Shown piece after piece: positions 17,442 to 26,122 of a DNA stretch of 35,088 nt; position 1 is the stretch's first letter, and the number at the start of each line of letters is the position of its first letter. The position numbers and the translations under genes are program-made. Source of the DNA: Acidobacteriota bacterium (GTDB lineage: Bacteria; Acidobacteriota; Thermoanaerobaculia; UBA5066); the NCBI GenBank assembly GCA_003152095.1, contig PLZI01000131.1:1-35088 (forward strand). The letters are read 5' to 3'. The notes under the pieces were generated by a model. That model saw only the letters and a list, made by a program, of their open reading frames with translations. It was not told the DNA's origin and did no database searches.

Positions 17442-20084
17442 GTGAGTGACGACGCCGTGAAGCCACCTGCGCCCCCCGCCCCGCCCGGGGTGATGGGTGG
17501 GCGGGGCGGGGCGGGGGGCGAGAAGATTCCCGTCTCGATCGAGGAGGAGATCAAGCGGAGCTATCTCGCGTACGCGATGTCCGTCATCGTGGGGCGCGCG
17601 CTGCCCGACGTGCGCGACGGCCTCAAACCGGTGCATCGCCGCGTCCTCTTCGGGATGTGGGAGCAGTCGAACCGCCACAACCGGCCCTACAAGAAGTCGG
17701 CCCGACTCGTCGGCGACATCATGGGCAAGTACCACCCGCACGGCGACGCCGCGATCTACGACACGATCGTTCGGATGGCGCAGGATTTCTCGATGTCCGA
17801 GCCGTTGGTGGACGGACAGGGCAACTTCGGCTCCGTGGACGGGGACTCGGCGGCGGCGATGCGCTACACGGAGATCCGGCTCACGCGCCTCGCCGAAGAA
17901 ATGCTCGGCGAGGACATCGACAAGGAGACCGTCGACTGGACGCTGAACTACGACGGCTCGCTCCAGGAGCCGACCGTCCTGCCCTTGAAGTTCCCGAACC
18001 TCCTCGTGAACGGCTCCGAGGGCATCGCCGTCGGCATGGCGACGAAGATCGCCCCGCACAACCTCGCGGAGGCCTGCGCCGCCGCGATCCTTATCCTGGA
18101 TGACCCGAAAGCCGAGCTCGCCCGGCTCGTCGAGGTGATGCCCGGCCCTGACTTTCCAACCGGCGGTCTCATTCTGGGCCGGCAGGGCATCGTCGACGCT
18201 TACAAGACGGGCCGCGGCATCCTGCAGGTGCGCGGGCGGACGGAGATCGAAAAGACGAGGAAGGGCGACCGCGAGTCGATCGTCGTCACGGAACTCCCGT
18301 TCCAGGTCAACAAGGCGCGCCTCATCGAGCAGATCGCGGGCCTCGTGAACGACAAGAGGATCGAGGGGATCTCGGCGATCCGCGACGAGTCCGACCGCGA
18401 CGGCATGCGCATGGTCGTGGACGTGAAGCGCGACGCCATCGCGCAGGTCGTCCTGAACCAGCTCCTCGCGGCGACCCCGCTGCAGTCCTCGTTCGGGATC
18501 AACGCGCTCGCGATCGTGGACGGGCAGCCGCGCGTCCTGCCGCTCCGGGACCTCTTCCGGCACTTTCTCGACCACCGCCGCCAGGTCGTCGTGCGCCGCA
18601 CGCTCTACGACCTCAAGAAGGCCGAGGAGCGCGCGCACCTCCTCCTCGGGCTTGCGATCGCGCTCGCGAACCTGGATCAGGTCATCGCGATCATCCGCGG
18701 CAGCAGAGACCCCGAAGAGGCACGGACCCGCCTCACGCGCGAGATCTCGGTCCAAAGAGCCGCGCTGGAAAACTTCCTCGGCGCCATGAGCCTCGACGTG
18801 ACCGCCTCCGCGCGGAGCGACGACGGGCTGCTGCGGCTCGACGCCACGCAGGCGCAGGCGATTCTCGACATGCGCCTCCAGCGCCTCACGGGACTCGAGC
18901 GCGAGAAGATCGTCGCGGAGTTCCAGGAGGTTCTCGCGACGATCGCCGACCTCAAGGACATTCTCGCGAGACCCGAGCGCGTCTCGGCGATCATCCGCGC
19001 CGAACTCTCGGAAATCCGCGACACGTACGGGCGCCCGCGGCGCACCGAGATCGTCGCCGCGGCGGACGACCTTGCGGCCGAGGACCTCATCCCGGAGGCG
19101 GAGGTCGTCCTCACCATCAGCCGGGGCGGTTACGCGAAGACGACGCCGCTTTCCGTGTACCGCGCGCAGAAACGCGGAGGAAAGGGCCGGATGGGGGCAC
19201 AGACGAAAGAGGAGGATGTCGTCGAGCACCTGTTCGTCGGCTCCACGCACGACTACCTCCTCGCGTTTACGAACAAAGGGCGCGTCCATTGGGTGAAGCT
19301 CTACGACGTGCCCGCGGGCGGGCCCGCGACACGCGGCAAGGCGCTCGTGAATCTCCTCGCGCTCGAGGAGGGTGAGCGGGTGGCTGCGATGGCGACGACA
19401 CGTACGTTTCCCGAGGATCGGTTTCTCCTTTTCGCGACGAAGCGCGGCCTCGTCAAGAAGACCGTCCTTTCGGCCTACGGAAACCCGCGGGAGAAGGGCA
19501 TCATTGCGATCAAGCTCGAGGATGGCGACGAGCTGCTCTCGGTGCAGATCACGGACGGCACCCGGCAAGTGTTCCTCGGCACCCGCCTCGGCATGGGGAT
19601 CAAGTTCTCCGAGACCGACGCGCGGGCCATGGGCCGCGACACCACCGGCGTCAAGGGCATCGAGTTGAAGGGGGACGACGTCGTCGTCGAGATGGACCTC
19701 GTCGAGGAGACGGGTACGCTGCTCGCCGTCACGGAGAAGGGGTTCGGCAAGCGGACGGACGTCGCCGAATACCGCCACCAGACGCGCGGCGGCTCGGGCG
19801 TCATCAACGTCAGGGTCAGCGAGAAGAACGGCCCGGTCGTGGGAATCTCGTCCGTAACGGAGGGAGACCATCTCCTCGTCATCACGGAGCAGGGCCTCCT
19901 CATCCGCCTCGCGGTCGCCGACGTGAGGGAGACGGGCCGCGCGGCAATGGGCGTGAGGCTTATCGATCTCGCCGAGGGAGACCGGGTCGTCGCGGTGGCC
20001 AAGCTGCCCGAGCGCGACGAAGAGCCCGAGAACGGTTCGTCCGGGCCGGAAGAGGGCCCGGGAGAACCGGCGCCCGCCGCCTGA
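17442..20084 (+). CDS. gyrA: DNA gyrase subunit A
   Basis: An 880-residue cleavage-rejoining subunit. After an unusual Pro/Ala/Gly-rich N-terminal extension (residues 8-27), the family starts at [20 protein letters not shown]. The quinolone region reads [10 protein letters not shown], with Ala103 where E. coli has Ser83 and with Asp107 kept. The active Tyr is 142 in AAMRYTEIR. The C-terminal pinwheel carries the GyrA-box QKRGGKGR, which wraps DNA and marks gyrase rather than topoisomerase IV. The start is GTG 17442 with GAGG seven bases upstream. The N-terminal extension is encoded by a 51-base perfect inverted repeat structure (17470-17520) with G-quadruplex potential. A GTG or ATG at 17490/17493 inside the hairpin is an alternative start. 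Confidence 0.96.
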   Translation: MSDDAVKPPAPPAPPGVMGGRGGAGGEKIPVSIEEEIKRSYLAYAMSVIVGRALPDVRDGLKPVHRRVLFGMWEQSNRHNRPYKKSARLVGDIMGKYHPHGDAAIYDTIVRMAQDFSMSEPLVDGQGNFGSVDGDSAAAMRYTEIRLTRLAEEMLGEDIDKETVDWTLNYDGSLQEPTVLPLKFPNLLVNGSEGIAVGMATKIAPHNLAEACAAAILILDDPKAELARLVEVMPGPDFPTGGLILGRQGIVDAYKTGRGILQVRGRTEIEKTRKGDRESIVVTELPFQVNKARLIEQIAGLVNDKRIEGISAIRDESDRDGMRMVVDVKRDAIAQVVLNQLLAATPLQSSFGINALAIVDGQPRVLPLRDLFRHFLDHRRQVVVRRTLYDLKKAEERAHLLLGLAIALANLDQVIAIIRGSRDPEEARTRLTREISVQRAALENFLGAMSLDVTASARSDDGLLRLDATQAQAILDMRLQRLTGLEREKIVAEFQEVLATIADLKDILARPERVSAIIRAELSEIRDTYGRPRRTEIVAAADDLAAEDLIPEAEVVLTISRGGYAKTTPLSVYRAQKRGGKGRMGAQTKEEDVVEHLFVGSTHDYLLAFTNKGRVHWVKLYDVPAGGPATRGKALVNLLALEEGERVAAMATTRTFPEDRFLLFATKRGLVKKTVLSAYGNPREKGIIAIKLEDGDELLSVQITDGTRQVFLGTRLGMGIKFSETDARAMGRDTTGVKGIELKGDDVVVEMDLVEETGTLLAVTEKGFGKRTDVAEYRHQTRGGSGVINVRVSEKNGPVVGISSVTEGDHLLVITEQGLLIRLAVADVRETGRAAMGVRLIDLAEGDRVVAVAKLPERDEEPENGSSGPEEGPGEPAPAA
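17470..17520 (+). repeat. 17-bp perfect inverted repeat with G-quadruplex-type loop and arm
   Basis: Left arm CGCCCCCCGCCCCGCCC (17470-17486) and right arm GGGCGGGGCGGGGGGCG (17504-17520) are exact reverse complements separated by 17 bases. The plus strand from 17487 to 17518 carries six runs of at least three G separated by 1-4 bases, satisfying the usual G-quadruplex pattern. The element starts 28 bases after the gyrA start codon and is translated as a Pro/Ala then Gly/Arg-rich stretch. Confidence 0.9.
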
Positions 20085-20113
20085 CCTTCCGGGCGAGTAG
20101 ACTTCGCCGTCCG

Positions 20114-20767
20114 ATGCGTTTCTTCCTGGATACCGCCGACCCCGAAGAGGCCCGCCGCGTGCGCGACTGGGGCCTCCTGGACGGGGTCCTCCTGCGCCCC
20201 GAGTCCGCGGAAATGAAGGGCCGAGACGCGCGCCGCGTCCTGGCCGATCTCGCTCAGGTGGGGGACGGACCGGTGATCGCAACCCTCGCGGCAGGTGACC
20301 CGAAGGCGATGTACAAGGAGGCGCGCGAGCTCCACAAGCACGGAAAGAACGTCGTCCTGCGCGTCCCGATGACGCGGGAGGGCCTTCGCGTCGTGCGGCT
20401 CCTCGGCGACGAGCAGATCGCCACGGACGTGGGGCTCGTCTTCACGGCCACGCAGGCCCTTCTCGCCGCGCGCGCGGGCAGCGCCTACGTCTCGCCCTCC
20501 GTCGGCGAGCTGGACGACGCGGGCCAGATCGGAATGGACGTCGTCGAGTCCATGGTGCGCGTTTTCGACAACTACGGCCTCGAGTCCCAGATCTGCGTGC
20601 AGGGCATCCAGAACCCGATTCACGTTCTCGACGCGGCGGCGCTGGGTGCGGACGTCGCGATGCTGCCCTTCGCGGTCCTCGACAGGCTGTTCGAGCATCC
20701 GCTGACGGCGCGCGGTGTGGCGGCGCTCCGAAGCCCGCAACCCGACGGACCGAGGAGGATTCATTGA
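20114..20767 (+). CDS. Transaldolase/fructose-6-phosphate aldolase-fold protein lacking the catalytic lysine
   Basis: A 217-residue protein with the small TalC/FSA-type TIM-barrel fold: MRFFLDTADPEEARRVRDWGLLDGV aligns with the family start, and VFTATQALLAARAGSAYVSPSVGELDD with the middle. Most active-site positions are changed. The Schiff-base lysine (VVKVP in E. coli FSA) is Arg83 (VVLRVPMTREG), the TNPSL loop is LRPES (27-31), and the phosphate-binding SFR/K strand is GIQ (164-166). Only Asp6 of the catalytic set is clearly kept. It should therefore not make a Schiff base and is probably a pseudoenzyme, perhaps a sugar-phosphate sensor or scaffold (inference). It is coupled to the next gene by overlapping stop and start (TTGA). 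Confidence 0.85.
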   Translation: MRFFLDTADPEEARRVRDWGLLDGVLLRPESAEMKGRDARRVLADLAQVGDGPVIATLAAGDPKAMYKEARELHKHGKNVVLRVPMTREGLRVVRLLGDEQIATDVGLVFTATQALLAARAGSAYVSPSVGELDDAGQIGMDVVESMVRVFDNYGLESQICVQGIQNPIHVLDAAALGADVAMLPFAVLDRLFEHPLTARGVAALRSPQPDGPRRIH

Positions 20768-21045
20768 TCTCTCGCGAGCGCGCCGTGGACATCTCGCATC
20801 GCATGATCGAGCGGCTCGGCAAGACGCCGGGCGTCGCTCTGTTGGGCGAGCGTGAGTTCGTGCGCAATCACGTGCTCCAGGCCTTGCTTTCGTGGGACAA
20901 GGAGAACGAGCGCCTCTCTCTCGAAACGAAGAAGAAGCTTCTGGGCCGGGCACGGCGCGTGGTCGAGGGCTCGCGCGAGTGGGACCTCCTTTTTGCCGAG
21001 GAGATGGAGCGCGCCTACGCCGCGCTGCTTTCGCGCGGCGAATAG
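20764..21045 (+). CDS. DUF507 family protein
   Basis: A small 93-residue protein. The segment VEGSREWDLLFAEEMERAY matches the EGSREWDxLxxKxxEE end of DUF507 proteins, and the N-terminal RERAVDISHRMIERL resembles their first helix. No function is established for the family. It is mostly helical and charged, with no signal peptide. The start is TTG 20764, preceded by a strong GAGGAGG at 20753-20759, and overlaps the stop of the transaldolase-like gene, so the two are probably made together. Confidence 0.8.
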   Translation: MISRERAVDISHRMIERLGKTPGVALLGEREFVRNHVLQALLSWDKENERLSLETKKKLLGRARRVVEGSREWDLLFAEEMERAYAALLSRGE

Positions 21046-21094
21046 CCGCGGTCGGATCCGCCTGGCGCTTGGTTGGGGCGTTGTTCGCCCGCAT

Positions 21095-21123
21095 TTGACG
21101 TTGGTCTAGGCCAAGCTCAAGAT
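21095..21123 (+). promoter_or_regulatory. Candidate pdxR promoter with operator-like palindrome
   Basis: TTGACG (21095-21100) and CAAGAT (21118-21123, 3/6) are 17 bases apart. Between them lies TTGGTCTAGGCCAA (21101-21114), a 14-bp palindrome with one mismatched pair. A repressor bound there would cover the spacer. The predicted transcription start coincides with the ATG at 21130, so the message would be leaderless. The -10 is weak; this is a motif-level proposal. Confidence 0.35.
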
Positions 21124-21129
21124 TCCGGA

Positions 21130-22653
21130 ATGGCGCTGAACGCCTCCGATCCCGCGACTACGGTTCCACGCGTGCCGCTCTACCGGACAATTGCGGACAC
21201 CGTCATCCGCGACATCCGTCGGGGCCGGCATCTCGAGGGCGAGCGTCTGCCCGCCTCGCGAGACCTGGCGCGGGCGCTCGACGTGAACCGGGCCACGGTG
21301 CACCAGGCCCTACAGCTCCTGAAACGCGAGGGCTGGATCGAGACGAACAAGGGCGGAGGAACGCGCGTGGCGCGCCGCTCCAGCGCCGGGCCCGTCCTCG
21401 GCCCCGCGCCGGCGTGGGACCGCATCGCCTCGTCGCTCCTCACCCGGATTCTCTCCGAACCGCCGGCCGTCGAACCGGTCTCGGTGCCGTACGACCTCTC
21501 GCGCCTCGCGCCGGACGAGCGGGATTTCCCGGCGGCTGCTTTCGCGGCGCTTCTCGCGGACGTGGCGCGCGACGGATCGCTCCTGGCGTACGGCTCCCCG
21601 TTTGGCTACCGCCCGCTCCGCGAGACGCTCGCCCAGCGCCTCGGCAGGCGCGGAATTCCGGCCGACCCCGACGCGCTTCTCATCGTGAACGGCGCGCAGC
21701 AGGGGCTCGACCTCATCACGAGAGCGCTCGTGGACCCGGGCGATCCCGTCGTCGTCGAGACGCCGTCGTATGCCGGGGCGCTTTCGCTCCTGCGCGCGCA
21801 CAGGGCCCGTCTCGTCGGCGTGCCGCTTGACGGCGAGGGCCTCGAGCCGGCCGCGTTCGAGCGCGCGCTTCTCGAGAAGCCGAAGTTCGTCTACACGATT
21901 CCGGACTTCCAGAACCCCACGGGCCTTCTCTTCTCTCCGTCTCGGCGGGCGGAGATCGCGCAGCGCGCGGCAGCGGCGGGCGTCCTTCTCGTCGAGGACG
22001 CGTTCGACGCCGATCTTCTCGTCGAGGGCGAGCTGCCGCCGCCGCTCGCGGCGCTCGCACCTGGGCACGTGATTCACCTCGGCACGATCTCGAAGGCGCT
22101 GTTCCCGGGCGTCCGGGTCGGATGGATCTCCGGGCCGAAGGAGTTCGTCCATCGGCTCGCGGCGCTGAAGCGCGTCGGAGAGCTGACGTCCCCGGTGGTG
22201 CTGCAGGCGGCGCTCAACCTCTTCCTCGTGCGGGGCGACTACGAGCGGCACCTCGCGAAGACGCGGAGCCGCCTGAAACACCGCCTCGCGCTCGCGCACC
22301 GCACGGTCGTAAACCGTTTCCCGATCGGGACGCGCGTCGAGCGGCCCTCCGGAGGCTATGTGCTCTGGGCCGAGCTTCCGCCCGGTGTCTCGGGCCGCGC
22401 CCTCGCGGCGGCGGCGCGCGAGAAGGGCGTCCTCCTCTCGGCAGGCGCGGAATTTCAGCCCGACCAGACCGACGTTCCCGCCATCCGGATCTCCGTCGCG
22501 CGCGGATCGGCTTCCGACCTCGAGAAGGCTCTCGAGATCGCGGGCGCGGCGGCGCGCGATCTCGCCCGGCAGGCCGCGCGCCGGCAGAAGAGCCCCGCGC
22601 GCGAGACCCGCGAAGCCGCTCAGGCGGCCGAAGCGGCCCTTATCCAGATCTGA
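21130..22653 (+). CDS. pdxR: MocR/PdxR-type regulator (GntR winged helix plus aminotransferase fold)
   Basis: A 507-residue regulator. The N-terminal GntR winged helix ([54 protein letters not shown]) is fused to a fold-type I aminotransferase domain that binds PLP through Lys322 in [25 protein letters not shown] and the [13 protein letters not shown] segment are typical of the fold. In characterised PdxR proteins the aminotransferase domain senses PLP and controls pdxST, which here lie immediately downstream on the same strand, 20 bases away, rather than divergently. No ribosome site precedes ATG 21130. The name PdxR is inferred from context; the MocR architecture is clear. Confidence 0.88.
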   Translation: MALNASDPATTVPRVPLYRTIADTVIRDIRRGRHLEGERLPASRDLARALDVNRATVHQALQLLKREGWIETNKGGGTRVARRSSAGPVLGPAPAWDRIASSLLTRILSEPPAVEPVSVPYDLSRLAPDERDFPAAAFAALLADVARDGSLLAYGSPFGYRPLRETLAQRLGRRGIPADPDALLIVNGAQQGLDLITRALVDPGDPVVVETPSYAGALSLLRAHRARLVGVPLDGEGLEPAAFERALLEKPKFVYTIPDFQNPTGLLFSPSRRAEIAQRAAAAGVLLVEDAFDADLLVEGELPPPLAALAPGHVIHLGTISKALFPGVRVGWISGPKEFVHRLAALKRVGELTSPVVLQAALNLFLVRGDYERHLAKTRSRLKHRLALAHRTVVNRFPIGTRVERPSGGYVLWAELPPGVSGRALAAAAREKGVLLSAGAEFQPDQTDVPAIRISVARGSASDLEKALEIAGAAARDLARQAARRQKSPARETREAAQAAEAALIQI

Positions 22654-22673
22654 GTCTCATCGAAAGGAATCCC

Positions 22674-23588
22674 ATGACAACGACCGGCCTCAGGATCACG
22701 TCTCCGTTTTCATCCGACGAATTCCGCGTCAAGGTCGGCCTGGCCGAGATGCTCAAGGGCGGCGTCATCATGGACGTCGTCAACGCCGACCAGGCGAAGC
22801 TCGCCGAGGATGCGGGAGCCGCGGCGGTCATGGCGCTCGAGCGCGTCCCCGCGGACATCCGGCGCGACGGCGGGGTCGCGCGCATGTCCCCGGTCTCGAA
22901 GATTCGCGAGATCGAGGCGGCCGTGTCGATCCCGGTGATGGCAAAATGCCGGATCGGCCACCTCGCCGAGGCCCGTGTCCTCGAGGCGCTCGCGGTGGAC
23001 TTCATCGACGAGTCCGAGGTGCTCACGCCCGCCGACGAGGAGAACCACGTCTACAAGCACGACTTCAAGGTGCCGTTCGTGTGCGGCTGCCGGAACCTCG
23101 GCGAGGCGCTCCGGCGCATCGGCGAAGGGGCCGCGATGATCCGCACGAAGGGTGAGGCCGGCACGGGCGACATCGTCCACGCGGTGAGGCACCTGCGCGA
23201 GGTCGCCCGGCAAATGAAATCCCTCACGCTCCTCACGAAGGACGAGTGGATGGCCGCGGCGAAGAACCTGCAGGCTCCCTTCGAGCTCGTGGTGTGGGTG
23301 GCCGAGCACGGGCGCCTTCCGGTCCCGAACTTCGCCGCTGGCGGTATCGCGACGCCCGCCGACGCGGCTCTCTGCCGCATGCTCGGCGCCGAGGCGGTGT
23401 TCGTGGGCTCGGGCATCTTCAAGTCGTCCGATCCCGCCAAACGCGCGCGCGCGATCGTCGAGGCGACGACGCATTTCCTGGACCCCGCGCGGATCGCGAA
23501 GGCGTCCGAGGATCTCGGCGAAGGCATGAAGGGCATCGAGGCCGCGAAGCTCGCCGAGGGCGACCTGCTGCAGACGCGCGGCTGGTAA
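22674..23588 (+). CDS. pdxS: Pyridoxal 5'-phosphate synthase subunit PdxS
   Basis: A 304-residue synthase subunit of the DXP-independent vitamin B6 pathway. It forms PLP from ribose 5-phosphate, glyceraldehyde 3-phosphate and ammonia in a 12-mer decorated by PdxT. Asp34 (VIMDVVN), Lys91 (MAKCRIGH) and Lys159 ([10 protein letters not shown]) correspond to the catalytic Asp24, Lys81 and Lys149 of Bacillus subtilis, offset by a 10-residue N-terminal extension. The start is ATG 22674 with AAAGGA upstream. The long open frame upstream of it belongs to another frame of pdxR. pdxT starts 3 bases after the stop. Confidence 0.98.
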   Translation: MTTTGLRITSPFSSDEFRVKVGLAEMLKGGVIMDVVNADQAKLAEDAGAAAVMALERVPADIRRDGGVARMSPVSKIREIEAAVSIPVMAKCRIGHLAEARVLEALAVDFIDESEVLTPADEENHVYKHDFKVPFVCGCRNLGEALRRIGEGAAMIRTKGEAGTGDIVHAVRHLREVARQMKSLTLLTKDEWMAAAKNLQAPFELVVWVAEHGRLPVPNFAAGGIATPADAALCRMLGAEAVFVGSGIFKSSDPAKRARAIVEATTHFLDPARIAKASEDLGEGMKGIEAAKLAEGDLLQTRGW

Positions 23589-23591
23589 GAC

Positions 23592-24170
23592 GTGATCGGC
23601 GTCCTCGCCCTTCAGGGCGACTTCGAGGCGCATCTCGACGCTCTCGGGCGCGCGGGTGTCGCCGCGCGCGAGGTGCGCGACGCAGAGGAGGTCCTCGCGT
23701 CCACGGGACTCGTGATTCCCGGCGGCGAGTCGACGACGTTTCGCAGGCTCATGGAGGGGACCGGAATCGAAGAGGCGATCCGCGCGGTTGCGGGCCGCGG
23801 CGATCCCGTCCTTGGCACGTGCGCGGGCGCCATCCTTCTCGCGCGTGACGTGGAGGGACCGCGGGCGGCCTCTCTCGGCCTTCTCCCGATGACGGTCGTG
23901 CGCAACGCCTACGGCCGGCAGCTCGACTCGGCCGTGGTGCGGCTCACGGACCTCGCGCGTGGCGTCCTCGGCGGGGAGTCGCTCGAGGCCGTCTTCATCC
24001 GGGCCCCGAGAATCGCCTCCGTCGATCCGTCCGTCGAGATCCTCGCCCGGCGCGACGGAGATCCCGTGCTCGTGCGCCAGGGCAACGTCACCGCGGCGAC
24101 GTTTCATCCGGAGCTGACGGAGGATCGCCGCGTCGTCGACGTGTTTCTCTCCGGGCGAGCCTCCACGTGA
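23592..24170 (+). CDS. pdxT: Pyridoxal 5'-phosphate synthase glutaminase subunit PdxT
   Basis: A 192-residue class I glutamine amidotransferase that supplies ammonia to PdxS. The start MIGVLALQGDFEAHL and the GGESTTF loop (44-50) are diagnostic. The triad is Cys77 (GTCAGAI), His172 and Glu174 (FHPEL). The start is GTG 23592, three bases after the pdxS stop, implying a stable PdxS-PdxT ratio. The usual length and complete triad indicate an active enzyme. Confidence 0.97.
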   Translation: MIGVLALQGDFEAHLDALGRAGVAAREVRDAEEVLASTGLVIPGGESTTFRRLMEGTGIEEAIRAVAGRGDPVLGTCAGAILLARDVEGPRAASLGLLPMTVVRNAYGRQLDSAVVRLTDLARGVLGGESLEAVFIRAPRIASVDPSVEILARRDGDPVLVRQGNVTAATFHPELTEDRRVVDVFLSGRAST

Positions 24171-24183
24171 GAAAATCGCCGGC

Positions 24184-24972
24184 ATGAGCGCGAACGCCGT
24201 CACGATCGACGCTCCGAACGACCTTCTCGTGGAGGACCGGGGCGGCATCCGGATCCTCGCTCTGGGCCGCGGCAAGGCAAACGCCATGTCGACGGAGTTC
24301 GCGGCGACCCTGCACGAGGCCGCGCTTGCCGCGCAGGAGGATCCCGCCGTCCGCGGCGTCGTCCTGACATCCCGATCGCCGAAGATCTTCTGCGGCGGGT
24401 TCGATCTGAGACGGCTGGCGCACGCCGGCCCGGAGGATTTCGCGCGCTTCGTCCGCGTCTTCGACGCTCTCTTTTTCGACCTCTTCCTCCTCGGCAAGCC
24501 GCTCGTCGCGGCGCTGACGGGCCACGCGGTCGCCGGAGGGGCCCTTCTGGCGGGCACCGCGGACTTCCGTTTCGCGGCGGAAGGGCCCGGCACGATCGGC
24601 CTTCCGGAAGTGCGGCTCGGCATCCACGTGCCGCGGCACTGCGTGGAGGCGATGCGTACCACGGTCGGAGAGCAGGCCCTCACGCGCTGGGCCCTCCTCG
24701 GCGAGACGATGCCGTTCGAGGAGGCGCATGCGCTCGGCGCGATCGACCGGATCGTCCCCGCGGATCGCCTCCTCGAGGAGGCGGTGACCTTCGCGCAGCA
24801 GCTCGGCGGCGCCCCGAGCGAGGTGTACGCCGCGATCAAGCGCGACCTGAGGGGCTCGGCATACGACAGGGCCATGGACGTGCAGCCCGACGCGCGCAAG
24901 GCGTTCGTGGACTCCTGGTTCTCCGAGATCGGACAGCGCGGCCTTGCCTCGGCCCTTCGTCACGGTTCCTGA
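24184..24972 (+). CDS. Crotonase-fold protein (enoyl-CoA hydratase/isomerase family)
   Basis: A 262-residue crotonase. The oxyanion-hole segments SPKIFCGGFDLRRL (65-78) and GHAVAGGALLAGTADFR (113-129) are clear. Of the two hydratase glutamates, the first (GGGCELA in rat crotonase) is replaced by Leu121, while the second is kept as Glu142 in GLPEVRLGI. A single glutamate at that place is typical of delta3,delta2-enoyl-CoA isomerases, so isomerase or another CoA-thioester reaction is more likely than hydration. It starts 13 bases after pdxT on the same strand, but a metabolic link to B6 is not obvious. Substrate cannot be told from sequence. Confidence 0.88.
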   Translation: MSANAVTIDAPNDLLVEDRGGIRILALGRGKANAMSTEFAATLHEAALAAQEDPAVRGVVLTSRSPKIFCGGFDLRRLAHAGPEDFARFVRVFDALFFDLFLLGKPLVAALTGHAVAGGALLAGTADFRFAAEGPGTIGLPEVRLGIHVPRHCVEAMRTTVGEQALTRWALLGETMPFEEAHALGAIDRIVPADRLLEEAVTFAQQLGGAPSEVYAAIKRDLRGSAYDRAMDVQPDARKAFVDSWFSEIGQRGLASALRHGS

Positions 24973-25009
24973 CGCCTGCCCGTTTTTCGTGACCGACACG
25001 AGGGATGTG

Positions 25010-26122
25010 ATGGACACCGCGCGCGTGGATGCGGTTCTCGACGCACTCGGGCTCGAGAGGCGACCGCCCGACGGGCGCTTCTTCGAGAACGTCTTCCTGC
25101 GCTTCCAACGGCGCATCGCGTGCGAGACGCTCACGCGCCCCGCGGGGGATCCGCAGGCCTTTGACGCGGAGCGATTCTTCGCGGAATGGGTCGAGGAAGA
25201 GAGGGGTCTCGTCGGCGCGGAACGCACGCGTGCGTTCGAATGGCTCGCAGTGAACTGCGGGTTCGACGTGACGGCCGTGCGTGGCGAGTGTCGGCGGCCC
25301 TGGGAGGAGGACGCACCCGGGCGCGACGAGCCGCGCCTCGGCCCGGAAGACGGTGGTTTTTCTTCGAAGGTGAAGGGAGCCAGAGCGCACTGGGTGGTCA
25401 TCGCGACCATCGAAGGTCGGCGCATCCTCGCCGACGCGGGGTTTCCTCTTCCGGTCCTTCTGTCGCTCGACCCTCCGGCGCGAGAGATCCCGACAGGGTT
25501 CGGCAGCCTATCCTCCGCGGTCGCGCATGACGGCTCCTTGCTTGTGACGTGTGACGCCCGCGGCGAGGTCGCCGAGCTGCTCCGCCTCTTCCCGCCGCCG
25601 TCGGAACCCTCTCTTCCACTCGAAGAACTTTCCAGAAGGATTCCCGTTGCTCAGACGGGACCCGAAACGCCACGGCGCCCGTCCGCCCTCCGCGTCCTCG
25701 ATGACCGCGTCCTCTTCTGGAGCGCGGGGCGCATGACGATCCTCGACGCGTGGAGTCGGCTCGAATACGCGCTTCCCGCCTCCGAGCGCTCCGCGATTGA
25801 AAAGCTCTTCGCGCTGGAGCTCGGGGACGTGGTCCTTCCCCGCGAAGCGGACGAGGACCCGGCGAAATCCGCCACGCTCTCCGTGTTTCACATGAGCCCG
25901 GTCGCCGCGGACAAAGCCCGCACACGGATTGCACGCGAGACGCCCCCCTATTCACTCGTCGCGAGCCGCGAGCTCCGGGTCGAGGAGTCGGGTGCGGGCT
26001 CGCGCCTTGGGATCCACGCGACGCTCGCGGGGCCCGTGCCGCCTGCCGGCCCCGGTGAGGCGGTCCGCAAGACGCTCGTCTTCCACCTCGTGTCGGAACT
26101 TTTCGAGCTCTCTCGCGGCTAG
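25010..26122 (+). CDS. Arylamine N-acetyltransferase-like protein without catalytic Cys
   Basis: From ATG 25010 (CGAGGGA upstream) the protein has 370 residues. RFFENVFLRFQ (23-33) resembles the PFENL motif of arylamine N-acetyltransferases. WVEEERGLVGAERTRAFEWLAVNCGFDVTAV (60-90) resembles the RRGGxCxExN...LGFxVxxh region, and AHWVVIATIEGRRILADAGF (126-145) resembles the H...DxGF region. His127 and Asp142 keep the 15-residue spacing of the His-Asp pair, but the RGGxC cysteine is replaced (RGLVGAE), so acetyl transfer by the usual mechanism is unlikely. The C-terminal 200 residues are long and divergent. The family call is moderate. Its stop overlaps that of the convergent gene within CTAG. 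Confidence 0.6.
   Translation: MDTARVDAVLDALGLERRPPDGRFFENVFLRFQRRIACETLTRPAGDPQAFDAERFFAEWVEEERGLVGAERTRAFEWLAVNCGFDVTAVRGECRRPWEEDAPGRDEPRLGPEDGGFSSKVKGARAHWVVIATIEGRRILADAGFPLPVLLSLDPPAREIPTGFGSLSSAVAHDGSLLVTCDARGEVAELLRLFPPPSEPSLPLEELSRRIPVAQTGPETPRRPSALRVLDDRVLFWSAGRMTILDAWSRLEYALPASERSAIEKLFALELGDVVLPREADEDPAKSATLSVFHMSPVAADKARTRIARETPPYSLVASRELRVEESGAGSRLGIHATLAGPVPPAGPGEAVRKTLVFHLVSELFELSRG

Noticed and set aside
22122-22673. Apparent N-terminal extension of pdxS overlapping pdxR
   Set aside because: The PdxS family starts near ATG 22674, which has a good AAAGGA ribosome site; the upstream residues are an out-of-frame reading of pdxR.
25884-25899. Degenerate parS-like sequence TGTTTCACATGAGCCC
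   Set aside because: Only 12 of 16 positions match and the second half-site is broken; it lies inside the NAT-like coding region. It could be tested by ParB ChIP but is most likely chance.
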